Assembly: GCF_025736935.1 (NCBI RefSeq)
Contig: NZ_CP107048.1
Location: 2,616,033 to 2,680,032 of the forward strand
Direction: 5' to 3'
DNA length: 64,000 bases
Source: Qipengyuania sp. SS22
GTDB lineage: Bacteria > Pseudomonadota > Alphaproteobacteria > Sphingomonadales > Sphingomonadaceae
The position numbers and the translations under genes were made by a program. Below are positions 47,612 through 56,534 of the stretch, one piece after another. The stretch's first letter is position 1; the number at the start of each line of letters is the position of its first letter. The notes beneath the pieces were generated by a model. It did not search any database. It was not told the DNA's origin and saw only the letters and a list, made by a program, of their open reading frames with translations.

Positions 47612-49590
47612 TGCGGCGGCGCGCCCTTGGCTGTATGACCGGTGCCCTCGCCCTGGTCCTGGCATCCTGCGGCGGCGACGGGGGTTCGGCGGGCGGCGGC
47701 GGGGGCGGCACCGCCACTCCCACACCCAGTCCGACGCCGACCACCGGGGGCAGGCTGTTTACCGATCCGGCGCAGCGCGCGCTGTCGGCCGGCGATGTCC
47801 AGCAGATCATCGCGCAGGCCGTGGGCGAGGCGCAGGCACGCGGCCTCCCCGCCACCGTCGCGGTGGTCGACCGCGTCGGCAATGTCCTCGGCGTCTTCGC
47901 CATGACCGGCACGCCCGGTAACACCCGCATCAGCCGGCGCACGATCGCCGGGCGCGCCGCGCCGGGTGACGAGGTCGGGCTGCAGGGCGTCCAGGTGCCT
48001 ACCGCCGCCGCCGCCATCGCCAAGGCGATCACCGGGGCCTATCTCTCAAGCGGGGGCAATGCCTTTTCGACCCGCACCGCAAGCCAGATCGTGCAGGAGC
48101 ATTTCCCGCCCGCCGCCTCGACCGTGGGGCTTGAAAGCGGGCCGCTGTTCGGCGTGCAGTTCAGCCAGCTGCCCTGTTCGGACTTGTCCGCGCGGATGAG
48201 CGACGGGATGATCGGCCCGCAGCGCTCGCCGCTGGGGCTGGCCGCCGATCCGGGCGGTTTTCCGCTCTACAAGGACGGCGTCGTGGTCGGCGGTATCGGC
48301 GTTGCCGGCGACGGCAATTACGGCTTCGATCCCGATACGATCGATGTGGACCGCGCCGCCGAGGAATTCGCCGCACTTGCGGGGACTCAGGGGTTCACCC
48401 CGCCGCGCGAAATCGAGGCGGACCGGATCCCGGTCGACGGGACCAGCCTGCGTTATAGCGATATCGCGGCCAGCGATTTGGGGCCGCTGCAGCGCAGTTT
48501 CGGCGCGGTCAACGGCCCCTTCGGTACGCTGGTGCCGGTGTTCGGCTACAATAACGGCTCGATCCGCGCGGGGACCGCCTATGGCACCAATGCCTCGGGC
48601 ATCCGCCGCAGCACTGCGGGCGAGTTTGCCAATCGCGATGCCTATGTGCTGGTCGACGCGGCAGGAACACCGCGCTTCCCGATCCGCGCGGGGACCGACA
48701 GCGCAAGCATCGCCAATCCGCTGAGCGCGGCCGAAGTGCGCGCGACGATGGAGGAGGCATTCACCGTCCTCAGCCGCGCGCGCGCGCAGATCCGCCGCCC
48801 GCTCGACAGCCGGATGCAGGCGTCCATCAGCGTCGTCGATACGCATGGCGCGGTGCTCGGCATCGTGCGTTCGCCCGACGGGCCGATCTTCGGCACCGAT
48901 GTTTCGCTGCAAAAGGCGCGCACCGCGGCGTTCTTCTCGAACCGTGTCGCGGCGGCGCAATTGCAGGCCGCCGGGCCGGCAGCCGCGCGCTATGTACAGC
49001 GGGTGCGCAGCTTCCTCGGCGATGCGAATGCGCTAACCGGAACCTTCGCCTTTGCCGATCGGTCGGGCGGCAATCTGTCGCGGCCCTATTTCCCCGATGG
49101 GGAGGTGGGCGATGTCGCCGGCCCGCTCTCGGTCGAACGACCGGGCCAGTTCAGCCCATTCATGACCGGGCTGCAGACCGAGCTGATCGTTCCCAATCTC
49201 GTCCAGCATCTCGGCTTCGTGATCTCGGGCGGGACCAGCCCCGATACGCCGCGCGGCTGCACGCAGGTGCCCGATGCGCCCGGCGGCGGGAAGCGGCTGG
49301 CCAATGGCATCCAGATATTCCCCGGCTCGGTACCGATCTATCGCGGAGACCAACTCGTCGGCGGCATCGGGGTGTCGGGCGACGGGATCGACCAGGACGA
49401 TATGGTCAGCTTCCTCGGCCTGCATAATGGCGGGCAGCGCGCGGGCGGTATCGGCAATGCGCGCTTCGAAATCCGCGCCGACCGGATCGTGGTCAATGTC
49501 AACGGACGCAACGTGCGGCTGCGCTACGTCAATTGCCCCTTCGCGCCGTTCCTCGACGATCCCCGCCAGAATGTTTGCGAGGGGCTGTGA
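47611..49590 (+). CDS. Lipoprotein with two HbpS/GlcG-type (DUF336) domains
   Basis: This 659-residue protein has a lipoprotein signal with lipobox ASC (cysteine 20), followed by a flexible Gly/Pro/Thr linker. Two modules resemble the HbpS/GlcG heme-degrading or heme-binding fold. Module 1 (about 55-270) has ATVAVVDRVGNVLGVF and VVVGGIGVAGDG. Module 2 (about 375-630) has ASISVVDTHGAVLGIV and QLVGGIGVSGDG. HbpS-type proteins bind heme or iron and can act as redox sensors. In this operon it could hold heme for the cytochromes or sense redox state at the membrane. It overlaps the pentaheme gene at one end and the barrel gene at the other by single bases. Confidence 0.82.
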   Translation: MRRRALGCMTGALALVLASCGGDGGSAGGGGGGTATPTPSPTPTTGGRLFTDPAQRALSAGDVQQIIAQAVGEAQARGLPATVAVVDRVGNVLGVFAMTGTPGNTRISRRTIAGRAAPGDEVGLQGVQVPTAAAAIAKAITGAYLSSGGNAFSTRTASQIVQEHFPPAASTVGLESGPLFGVQFSQLPCSDLSARMSDGMIGPQRSPLGLAADPGGFPLYKDGVVVGGIGVAGDGNYGFDPDTIDVDRAAEEFAALAGTQGFTPPREIEADRIPVDGTSLRYSDIAASDLGPLQRSFGAVNGPFGTLVPVFGYNNGSIRAGTAYGTNASGIRRSTAGEFANRDAYVLVDAAGTPRFPIRAGTDSASIANPLSAAEVRATMEEAFTVLSRARAQIRRPLDSRMQASISVVDTHGAVLGIVRSPDGPIFGTDVSLQKARTAAFFSNRVAAAQLQAAGPAAARYVQRVRSFLGDANALTGTFAFADRSGGNLSRPYFPDGEVGDVAGPLSVERPGQFSPFMTGLQTELIVPNLVQHLGFVISGGTSPDTPRGCTQVPDAPGGGKRLANGIQIFPGSVPIYRGDQLVGGIGVSGDGIDQDDMVSFLGLHNGGQRAGGIGNARFEIRADRIVVNVNGRNVRLRYVNCPFAPFLDDPRQNVCEGL

Positions 49591-51440
49591 TGGCGGCGGC
49601 CGCGCTCACCCCCTTGGCTTTGTTGCTCGCTGCCCAGGCGGAACTGCCGCCCGAGCCCGCACCTGCCGAAGCGCCGCCGGTGGTCAATCCCGAACCGGGC
49701 GAACCCGCAGCGGTCGACCCTGCAATCATCGATGGCCGCCGCCGTCCCGATTATACCGAGCCGCTGCCCGATCCGGTGTCGCAGACCAATGAGGGCGCGG
49801 TGCGCGCGCCGCCGCCCGAGGCGTTCCCGGTCGACCAGGTCCCGATCCTCGACCGCTGGCGGCTGGTCGAAAGCCTCGGCCTCGTGACCGAACGCTGGTG
49901 GGACCCCTATAACCAGAACACCTACAAGGGCGACCGGCCGATCAATCCGGATAAGGTGCCGTGGCTGCCGATTACCGGCGACGACTGGTTCTTCATCGTC
50001 AATGCGATAAGCGACACGGTGTTCGAACCGCGCACCTTCCCCATCCCCGTGGGAGTGCAGACGACCGAGCGGCCCGACAGCATCGACGTCTTCGGCAAGG
50101 ACACCAGCTACGTCCTGTCGCAGAGCTTCATCGTCGGCGCCGCGCTGCTCAAGGGCAGCACCGCCTACAAGCCGCCCGATGTCGAATACCGCGTCACGCT
50201 GGCGGCCAATCTCAATTATGTCGATGTGCCCGAGCGGCGCGTGCTGTTCGTCGAACCGAGTAAGCCCTCGCATCGTTTCGACCACTTTGTCGGCGTGCAG
50301 GAGGCCTTCTTCGACTATCACTTCCGCAATGTCTCCGACCGCTATGATTTCGATAGCGTGCGGATCGGTATCCAGCCGTTCCAGGCCGATTTTCGCGGGT
50401 TCCTGTTCAACGACAACCAGTTGGGCGTGCGCTTTTTCGGGACTCGCGACAACAACCGCTTCCAGTACAATTTCGGCGGCTTCTGGCGGCTGGAGAAGGA
50501 CACCAACAGCGGGCTCAATGCGGTGCTGCAGACGCCGCGCGACGATTTCGTCTTCTACGTCAACGCCTACCGGCAGGATTTCCTGATCCCCGCGCTGACC
50601 AGCCAGCTGACCTTCGTGTGGAATGCAAATCGCGAAGCCCAAGACGTCCAGATCGACGACAATGGCTTCCCCGTGCGACCGGCGCTGCTGGGATCGCTGC
50701 GCGGGCGCGATTACGATGTTTTCTACATCGGCTACAATGCCGATGGGCGGATCGGGCGGATCAATCTGACGGGTAGCGCCTATTACGCCTTTGGTGAGGA
50801 CCGCAATTCCTTCTTCACCGATCAGCCGGCGGACATCAGCGCCTATTTCGCCGCGCTCGAGGCGAGCTATGACCGCGACTGGATCCGCTTCCGCCTGTCC
50901 GCCGCCTATGGCAGCGGCGACGGCGATCCCTATGACGATGTCGAGACCGGCTATGACGCGATCTTCGAAAATCCGGTCTTTGCCGGGGCCGATACGTCCT
51001 ACTGGATCCGCCAGACGATTCCCTTTGCCGGCGGCGGCCGCGCGATCAGCGTCAACGGGCGCAATGGCATCCTCAATTCGCTGCGCAGTTCGAAAGAGCA
51101 GGGGCAGTCCAATTTCAACAATCCCGGGCTGATGCTGCTGGGCGCCGGCGCCGATTTCGACATCACGCCCGAGTTTCGCCTTTCCGGCAATGCCAACCAT
51201 TTGTGGTTCGAGAACACGGCCACGCTGCAGGCGCTGCGCAACGAAGGCTCGATCCCCAAGGCGATTGGCTGGGACCTGTCCGCCGCAGCGATCTGGCGGC
51301 CCAAGGCGACGCAGAACATCGTTTTCCGCCTCTCCGCAGCGACGCTGATTTCCGGTGACGGTTTCGACGACCTGTTCACCTCGCTCGGCAATCCGCGTGC
51401 CTATTATTCGGTGCTCGCCAACGCGGTGCTGACCTACTGA
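49590..51440 (+). CDS. Outer-membrane beta-barrel protein of the cytochrome operon
   Basis: This protein has 616 residues. I use the ATG at 49590, which overlaps the preceding TGA and opens on a signal peptide (MAAAALTPLALLLAAQA). A Pro/Glu-rich periplasmic stretch (residues 18-85) precedes a region of alternating aromatic and polar residues typical of amphipathic strands, for example FRNVSDRYDFDSVRIGIQPF and the terminal YYSVLANAVLTY with C-terminal Tyr. No Cys or heme motif is present. Its size approaches MtrB-type porins that sheath decaheme cytochromes. I do not recognise the family, so calling it the porin of a porin-cytochrome complex is inference from size, barrel pattern and its one-base overlap with the decaheme gene. 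Confidence 0.75.
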   Translation: MAAAALTPLALLLAAQAELPPEPAPAEAPPVVNPEPGEPAAVDPAIIDGRRRPDYTEPLPDPVSQTNEGAVRAPPPEAFPVDQVPILDRWRLVESLGLVTERWWDPYNQNTYKGDRPINPDKVPWLPITGDDWFFIVNAISDTVFEPRTFPIPVGVQTTERPDSIDVFGKDTSYVLSQSFIVGAALLKGSTAYKPPDVEYRVTLAANLNYVDVPERRVLFVEPSKPSHRFDHFVGVQEAFFDYHFRNVSDRYDFDSVRIGIQPFQADFRGFLFNDNQLGVRFFGTRDNNRFQYNFGGFWRLEKDTNSGLNAVLQTPRDDFVFYVNAYRQDFLIPALTSQLTFVWNANREAQDVQIDDNGFPVRPALLGSLRGRDYDVFYIGYNADGRIGRINLTGSAYYAFGEDRNSFFTDQPADISAYFAALEASYDRDWIRFRLSAAYGSGDGDPYDDVETGYDAIFENPVFAGADTSYWIRQTIPFAGGGRAISVNGRNGILNSLRSSKEQGQSNFNNPGLMLLGAGADFDITPEFRLSGNANHLWFENTATLQALRNEGSIPKAIGWDLSAAAIWRPKATQNIVFRLSAATLISGDGFDDLFTSLGNPRAYYSVLANAVLTY

Positions 51441-54400
51441 TGCGCAGTCTTTCCCGCCTCCTGCTGGCTATTGCGGTCATGCTTCTCGCCGGGGCCGTGG
51501 GCCTGCGCGCGGCGGAGAAGGAAAACCCCGTCAAGCGCGACTACAGCCTCGTCACCGCCGCGCCTGCGCCGCGCGTCCAGACCGAGGCGCAGATGGCGGC
51601 GAAATCGGCGGGCTGCGTTTCCTGCCATGTCCGCACCGACCAATCGACGATGCACGAAACGCCCGCCGTGCGGCTGGGCTGCATCGATTGCCACGGCGGC
51701 AATGCGGAAGTCTTCGGCGACAGCGAGCTGCCGCATGACGACCCCGCCTATACCGCCGCGCGCGATGCGGCGCATGTGCTGCCCAAATATCCCGAGAGCT
51801 GGCACTGGCCGTCTTCCGCCAATCCCAAGCGCAGCTATGGCCTGCTGAACAAGGAAGACCCGGTCTTCGTCCGCTTCGTCAACCCGAGCGATTATCGCGT
51901 GGTGCGCGAAGCCTGCGGCGCCTGTCATATCGAGACCATCGAGGCCTCCGAACGCTCGATTATGGCGACCGGCGCGATGCTGTGGGGCGGTGCATCCTAC
52001 AATAACGGTATCCTGCCCTTCAAACGCTACATCCTCGGCGAGGCTTACACGCGCGAGGGTGAGCCGGCGAAGATCGAGAGCCCCGGCGCGCCGGTAGCCA
52101 CCGTGACCGACAACCAGGAGGCGCGCGGCGCACTGGCGGCGCTCTATCCGCTGCCGACCTGGCATGTGATCCCGCCGGGTGACGTGTTCCGCGTGTTCGA
52201 ACGCGGCGGGCGCAATGTCGCCAGCCAGTTTCCCGAGGTTGGCATTCCCAATCCCACCGGGCTGATCCAGCGATTGGAGGAACCCGGGCGGCCCGATCTC
52301 AAGCAGTCCAACCGCGGCGCGGGCACCGGCCTGCGCGTCGCGATTCCCGTGCTCAACATTCACAAGACCCGCCTCAACGATCCCTTCATGTGGTTCATGG
52401 GGACCAACGACCAGCCGGGCGATTATCGCCATTCGGGCTGCGCGAGCTGCCATGTGGTCTATGCCAACGACCGCGAACCGCGCCATTCGCTGACTTATGC
52501 GCAATTTGGCCGCGACGGGCAGAGCGCGACCGTCGATCCGACCATCGCGGGCCTCTATGAAGGCGCGCATGATGATGGCCATGGCGGGGGTCACGGCGCG
52601 AGCGATGACGGGAGCCATGGTGCGGTCAAGCAGCCAGGGCATGACGAGCAAGCGCTCGATCAGAATAGCGATGGCGCGGACAAGGAACGCGGTCACCCGA
52701 TCCGGCATACTTTCACCCGGTCGATCCCGACCGCGCAATGCATGAACTGCCACATGCACCAGCCCAACATCTTCCTGAATTCCTACCTCGGCTACACGAT
52801 GTGGGATTACGAGAGCGACGCGCCGCATATGTGGCCCAAGGAGCAGAAATACCCCACCGCCGCCGAAGTGCACGCGGTGCTCGATCGCAATCCCGAGGCT
52901 GCCGCACCCAAGGGCAAGTGGGCCGATCTCGATTTCCTGCGCAATGTCTACGATCTCAATCCCGAGCTCAAGGACACCCAGTTCGCCGATTATCACGGGC
53001 ATGGGTGGAACTTCCGCGCGATCCTGAAACGCGACCGCGAAGGCAATCTGCTCGACAAGGACGACAACATCGTCCCGCCCGACGATCCGGAAAAATGGCG
53101 CCGCGAGGGTGAGGGCAAGTTCGTCGAGCCCGGCACCAATCCGGGCAAGACCGTCCATATGATGGACATCCATGCCGAAAAGGGCCTGCAATGCGCCGAT
53201 TGCCATTTCGCGCAGGACAGCCACGGCAACGGGCTGATCTATGCCGAGGTGGCCAATGCGGTGGAGATCGGCTGCAAGGATTGCCACGGCACGCCCGATG
53301 CCTATCCCACGCTGCTGACCAGCGGCCCCGCCGCGCCGCCCAAGGGCAACGACCTCTCGCTGCTGCGCAATCCCGATGGCAAGCGCCGGTTCGAATGGAC
53401 TTACGGCGACGATGGGCAGCGAGTGCTCGTCCAGCGTTCGATCGTCGATCCCGAGCTTGAATGGAAAGTCAGTCTCGTGCGCGACAGCGTCGATCCTGTC
53501 TCGCATGACTTCAATGCCAAGGCCGCACGCGCCAAGCTGATGAGCAAGAATGGCGCGGAAACCGGATTGTTCGAATTCGGCACCGGCATCGCGCCCGAAG
53601 ACCGCGCGCATGGCACCGAGGAAATGGCCTGTTTCACCTGCCACTTGTCATGGACCACCAGCTGCGGCGGGTGCCATCTGCCGATCGAGGCGAACTGGAA
53701 GACCAAGTCGCACCATTACGGCACCGAGGAAACGCGCAATTTCGCGACCTACAATCCGCAGGTCGCGCGCGACCAGATGTTCCAGCTTGGCCGCCACCAG
53801 ACCACCAAGGGCAACCAGGTCGCCCCGATCCGGTCGACCAGCGCGCTCGTGCTGTCCTCGACCAATATCAATCGCGAGCGGATCTATGTGCAGCAGCCAC
53901 CAGTCTCGGCCTCGGGCTATTCAAGCCAGGCCTTTGCGCCGCATTTCCCGCATACGGTGCGGCTGACCGAGACCAAGACCTGCACCGACTGCCATCTGTC
54001 GGCGGAGGACGATAACAATGCGATCATGAGCCAGCTGCTGCTGCTCGGCACCAATTTCGTCAATTTCGTCGGGCTCAACGCCTGGGTCGGGCTCGATACC
54101 GGGTTCGAGGCGGTGCGCGTGACCGAATGGGACGAGCCACAGACCGTGCTGGGCAGTTACCTGCACAAATACGCCTATCCCGACTACTGGCGCATGCATG
54201 TCGAGGACAATGATCGCGAACTGAAGGACTGGATCCGCGGCCAGACCTTCGATGGCGACGCCAGCGGCGAGACCAAGCCGTTCGAGCAGTTCGCCAATGT
54301 CCATGAAGGCACGCGCGATGGCGTCGGCTGCCTGCAATTGCGCGGCGAATATATGTTCATCGCCGAAGGAAAGGGCGGCTTCCGCGTCTACGATGTCGCC

Positions 54401-55594
54401 TCGATCGCCAACAAGGGCGTCTCCGAACGCATCCTCACCGCGCCGTTCAGCGCGATGGGGCATGACACGCATGTGAAGACGAAGAACGCCACCTGCATGG
54501 CACTGGCGACCACCCAGCCGGTCCGGCCCGACCGCAACCGCGCGATGGCCGCGACCCCGGTCAAGGATGCCGCGGGCAATCCGGTGCTCAATGCCGATGG
54601 TACGCCGATGACGCTGCTCCAGGTTAACGAGGAGCAGCCGATGAAGCCGATCTACGACTATGCGGTGGTCACCGATGCGGTCGAAGGGCTGGTGCTGGTC
54701 GATGTCGTGACGATGGCCGACGGCGAGTTCCGCAACAACCAGCTCGAGCGCACGCGGTTCGTTGATGGCGGCACTGCGTGGAACCCCGATGGTGTGCTGA
54801 CGGGCGCGCGGCATGTGACGCTGGCGGGTGACATCGCCTTCATCACTGCCGATGCCGGGCTGGTGGTGGTCGATCTGGCCACGCCGGACAACCCGCAGCT
54901 GATGGCGGTGCGCGAACTCACCGACGCCCGCGCCTCGACCATCCAGTTCCGTTATCTCTGGGTCACCGATGCCGAGGGGGTGAAGCTGTTCGACGTCACC
55001 GACATGCGCAATCCTGTGGCCATGCCGCAGGCGACGGTGCCGCTGGCCAATGCGCAGCGGGTCTATGTCGCGCGCACCTACGCCTATGTCGCGGCGAAGC
55101 AGGACGGGCTGGTGATCCTCGATGTGACGCGCCCGTTATCGCCCCGCATCTACCAAAAAGTCACGCTCGGCGGGACGCTCAACGATGCCGAGGACGTGAT
55201 CGTCGGTTCGACCAATGCCACGCTGTTCGCCTATGTCGCCGATGGGCGTAACGGGTTGAAGGTGCTGCAGCTGACCACGCCCGACAGCCAGCCGAATTTC
55301 TATGGCTTCAGCCCCGCGCCCAAACCCGAACTGATTGCCTGGGCGCGCACCAAGGGGGCCGCGCGCTCGCTCAGCAAGGGGATCGACCGCGACCGCGGGG
55401 TCGATGAAACCGGCGGCCAGATGGCGGTCTTCGGACGCCTCGGATCACGGCCGTTCAACCGCGAGGAGATGGAAAAGCTGTTCCTCACCCGCGCAGGCGT
55501 GCCCTGGAAGGTTTCGGACGAGCCCGATATGGGCGCATGGGTCGGCGGGCGCGGACCAGTGCTGGACCGGGACGGGGCGGCACTGGGCGACTGA
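51440..55594 (+). CDS. Decaheme cytochrome c with C-terminal LVIVD beta-propeller
   Basis: This 1384-residue protein has an N-terminal signal helix (1-24) without a lipobox. Ten CxxCH motifs start near residues 59, 81, 159, 334, 434, 585, 612, 731, 742 and 848. A His/Gly/Asp-rich linker lies at 376-402, between heme 4 and heme 5. From about 960 to 1310 there are LVIVD repeats (for example GLVLVDVVT, GLVVVDLAT, GVKLFDVTD and GLVILDVTR) that should form a propeller. Its start overlaps the barrel gene stop by one base. It is probably secreted, with a long heme wire and a binding propeller at the end. Substrate or partner is unknown. It is the last gene of the operon and faces the convergent phosphodiesterase gene. 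Confidence 0.9.
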   Translation: MRSLSRLLLAIAVMLLAGAVGLRAAEKENPVKRDYSLVTAAPAPRVQTEAQMAAKSAGCVSCHVRTDQSTMHETPAVRLGCIDCHGGNAEVFGDSELPHDDPAYTAARDAAHVLPKYPESWHWPSSANPKRSYGLLNKEDPVFVRFVNPSDYRVVREACGACHIETIEASERSIMATGAMLWGGASYNNGILPFKRYILGEAYTREGEPAKIESPGAPVATVTDNQEARGALAALYPLPTWHVIPPGDVFRVFERGGRNVASQFPEVGIPNPTGLIQRLEEPGRPDLKQSNRGAGTGLRVAIPVLNIHKTRLNDPFMWFMGTNDQPGDYRHSGCASCHVVYANDREPRHSLTYAQFGRDGQSATVDPTIAGLYEGAHDDGHGGGHGASDDGSHGAVKQPGHDEQALDQNSDGADKERGHPIRHTFTRSIPTAQCMNCHMHQPNIFLNSYLGYTMWDYESDAPHMWPKEQKYPTAAEVHAVLDRNPEAAAPKGKWADLDFLRNVYDLNPELKDTQFADYHGHGWNFRAILKRDREGNLLDKDDNIVPPDDPEKWRREGEGKFVEPGTNPGKTVHMMDIHAEKGLQCADCHFAQDSHGNGLIYAEVANAVEIGCKDCHGTPDAYPTLLTSGPAAPPKGNDLSLLRNPDGKRRFEWTYGDDGQRVLVQRSIVDPELEWKVSLVRDSVDPVSHDFNAKAARAKLMSKNGAETGLFEFGTGIAPEDRAHGTEEMACFTCHLSWTTSCGGCHLPIEANWKTKSHHYGTEETRNFATYNPQVARDQMFQLGRHQTTKGNQVAPIRSTSALVLSSTNINRERIYVQQPPVSASGYSSQAFAPHFPHTVRLTETKTCTDCHLSAEDDNNAIMSQLLLLGTNFVNFVGLNAWVGLDTGFEAVRVTEWDEPQTVLGSYLHKYAYPDYWRMHVEDNDRELKDWIRGQTFDGDASGETKPFEQFANVHEGTRDGVGCLQLRGEYMFIAEGKGGFRVYDVASIANKGVSERILTAPFSAMGHDTHVKTKNATCMALATTQPVRPDRNRAMAATPVKDAAGNPVLNADGTPMTLLQVNEEQPMKPIYDYAVVTDAVEGLVLVDVVTMADGEFRNNQLERTRFVDGGTAWNPDGVLTGARHVTLAGDIAFITADAGLVVVDLATPDNPQLMAVRELTDARASTIQFRYLWVTDAEGVKLFDVTDMRNPVAMPQATVPLANAQRVYVARTYAYVAAKQDGLVILDVTRPLSPRIYQKVTLGGTLNDAEDVIVGSTNATLFAYVADGRNGLKVLQLTTPDSQPNFYGFSPAPKPELIAWARTKGAARSLSKGIDRDRGVDETGGQMAVFGRLGSRPFNREEMEKLFLTRAGVPWKVSDEPDMGAWVGGRGPVLDRDGAALGD

Positions 55595-55623
55595 GTCCTC
55601 CAGCACATTTCCAGGATCGGTAA

Positions 55624-55640
55624 GCCCGGTCGCACCGGGC
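55624..55640. terminator. Hairpin between the two convergent electron-transfer operons
   Basis: The perfect stem GCCCGGT-CGC-ACCGGGC lies in the 57-base gap between the convergent stop codons and could serve both directions. There is no T-tract, so confidence is moderate. Confidence 0.5.
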
Positions 55641-55651
55641 GCGCGACAGGG

Positions 55652-56506
55652 CTAGCGGCGTTCGGCCTTCATCTCGCGCACCATCGGTTTGAGATGCTCG
55701 CCGTAATGCGCGAGCACTTCCCATTCGCCGCAGCTTTCGTAATGCGTCACGAGGTCCTCGCCGTCCCAGTAATGCAGCGCATAGCTGGCCGGCTCGGTGG
55801 TGATCAGCGCGCGATTGTCCGCCGCATGCTCGTCGATCGGTCGCAGGTCGAGCGCCACCAGCGGCGCGACCGACGGCGTGATGCCCAGCGGGATGCCCTT
55901 GAACCGCGCGGCGACCCGGCGATGCAGATGTCCGCAATGGATCGCCTGGATCGTATCCTGGTATCCGTCGACGGCGGCGGCGAAATTGGCAATCCACGGC
56001 TCGTCCGGCGCGGGGTCCATCCAGTCGATGCCGCTGACGATCGGCGGGTGGTGCATGAAGATGACGCAGGGCTTGCCGCCGCCCTTCGCCAGCTCCGCGC
56101 GCAGCCAGTCGCGCCTTGCTTCGCAGAAAGCCCCACCGTGACGGCCCGGCTCAAACGTATCGAGGCAGATGATGCGCAACCCGTCCTGCTCGATCACATA
56201 TTGTAGGAACTCGCCTTCGCAGGGGGTGTCGGGAAAGGCGCGCAGCAGCTCTTCGCGGTCGTCGTGATTGCCGACCAGCGGCAGCATCGGGCAGGGGACA
56301 TCGGCCAGCACCGCGGCGATCTTCGAAAAGCTGTCGCGGTCGCCATGGTCGGTGAGATCGCCCGACAGCACGAGGAAATCGAGCGTGTGCGGGATCTGCG
56401 CCAGCCGTTCGAGCACCGCGCCGAAGCGGATGCGGTTGAGCTCTTCCGGACGTGCATCCGGATCGAAACCGATATGGACATCGGTCATCTGAGCGATCAG
56501 CAAAGC
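55652..56506 (-). CDS. Class III cyclic-nucleotide phosphodiesterase, CpdA-like
   Basis: This protein has 284 residues. I place the start at the TTG at 56506 (LLIAQMTDVHIG), which has GGGGAGA at the right distance; the longer frame runs back into the upstream gene. The metallophosphoesterase motifs are complete: D8-x-H10, LSGDLTDHG, GNHDDRE, FMHHPP and HCGHLHR. The CpdA-type subgroup hydrolyses cAMP. It is the last gene of the operon that starts with a protein carrying two cyclic-nucleotide-binding domains, and faces an operon that begins with an adenylate cyclase, so a role in resetting local cAMP is likely. Substrate specificity is inferred from family and context. Confidence 0.87.
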   Translation of the reverse strand, partial: ALLIAQMTDVHIGFDPDARPEELNRIRFGAVLERLAQIPHTLDFLVLSGDLTDHGDRDSFSKIAAVLADVPCPMLPLVGNHDDREELLRAFPDTPCEGEFLQYVIEQDGLRIICLDTFEPGRHGGAFCEARRDWLRAELAKGGGKPCVIFMHHPPIVSGIDWMDPAPDEPWIANFAAAVDGYQDTIQAIHCGHLHRRVAARFKGIPLGITPSVAPLVALDLRPIDEHAADNRALITTEPASYALHYWDGEDLVTHYESCGEWEVLAHYGEHLKPMVREMKAERR

Positions 56507-56534
56507 GTCTCTCCCCGTGATGCCACGCCGACCC

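Noticed and set aside
52560..52640. His/Gly/Asp-rich stretch in the decaheme gene as a frameshift or tandem DNA repeat
   Set aside because: The reading frame continues intact on both sides into heme motifs, and the repeats are irregular, so it reads as a linker.
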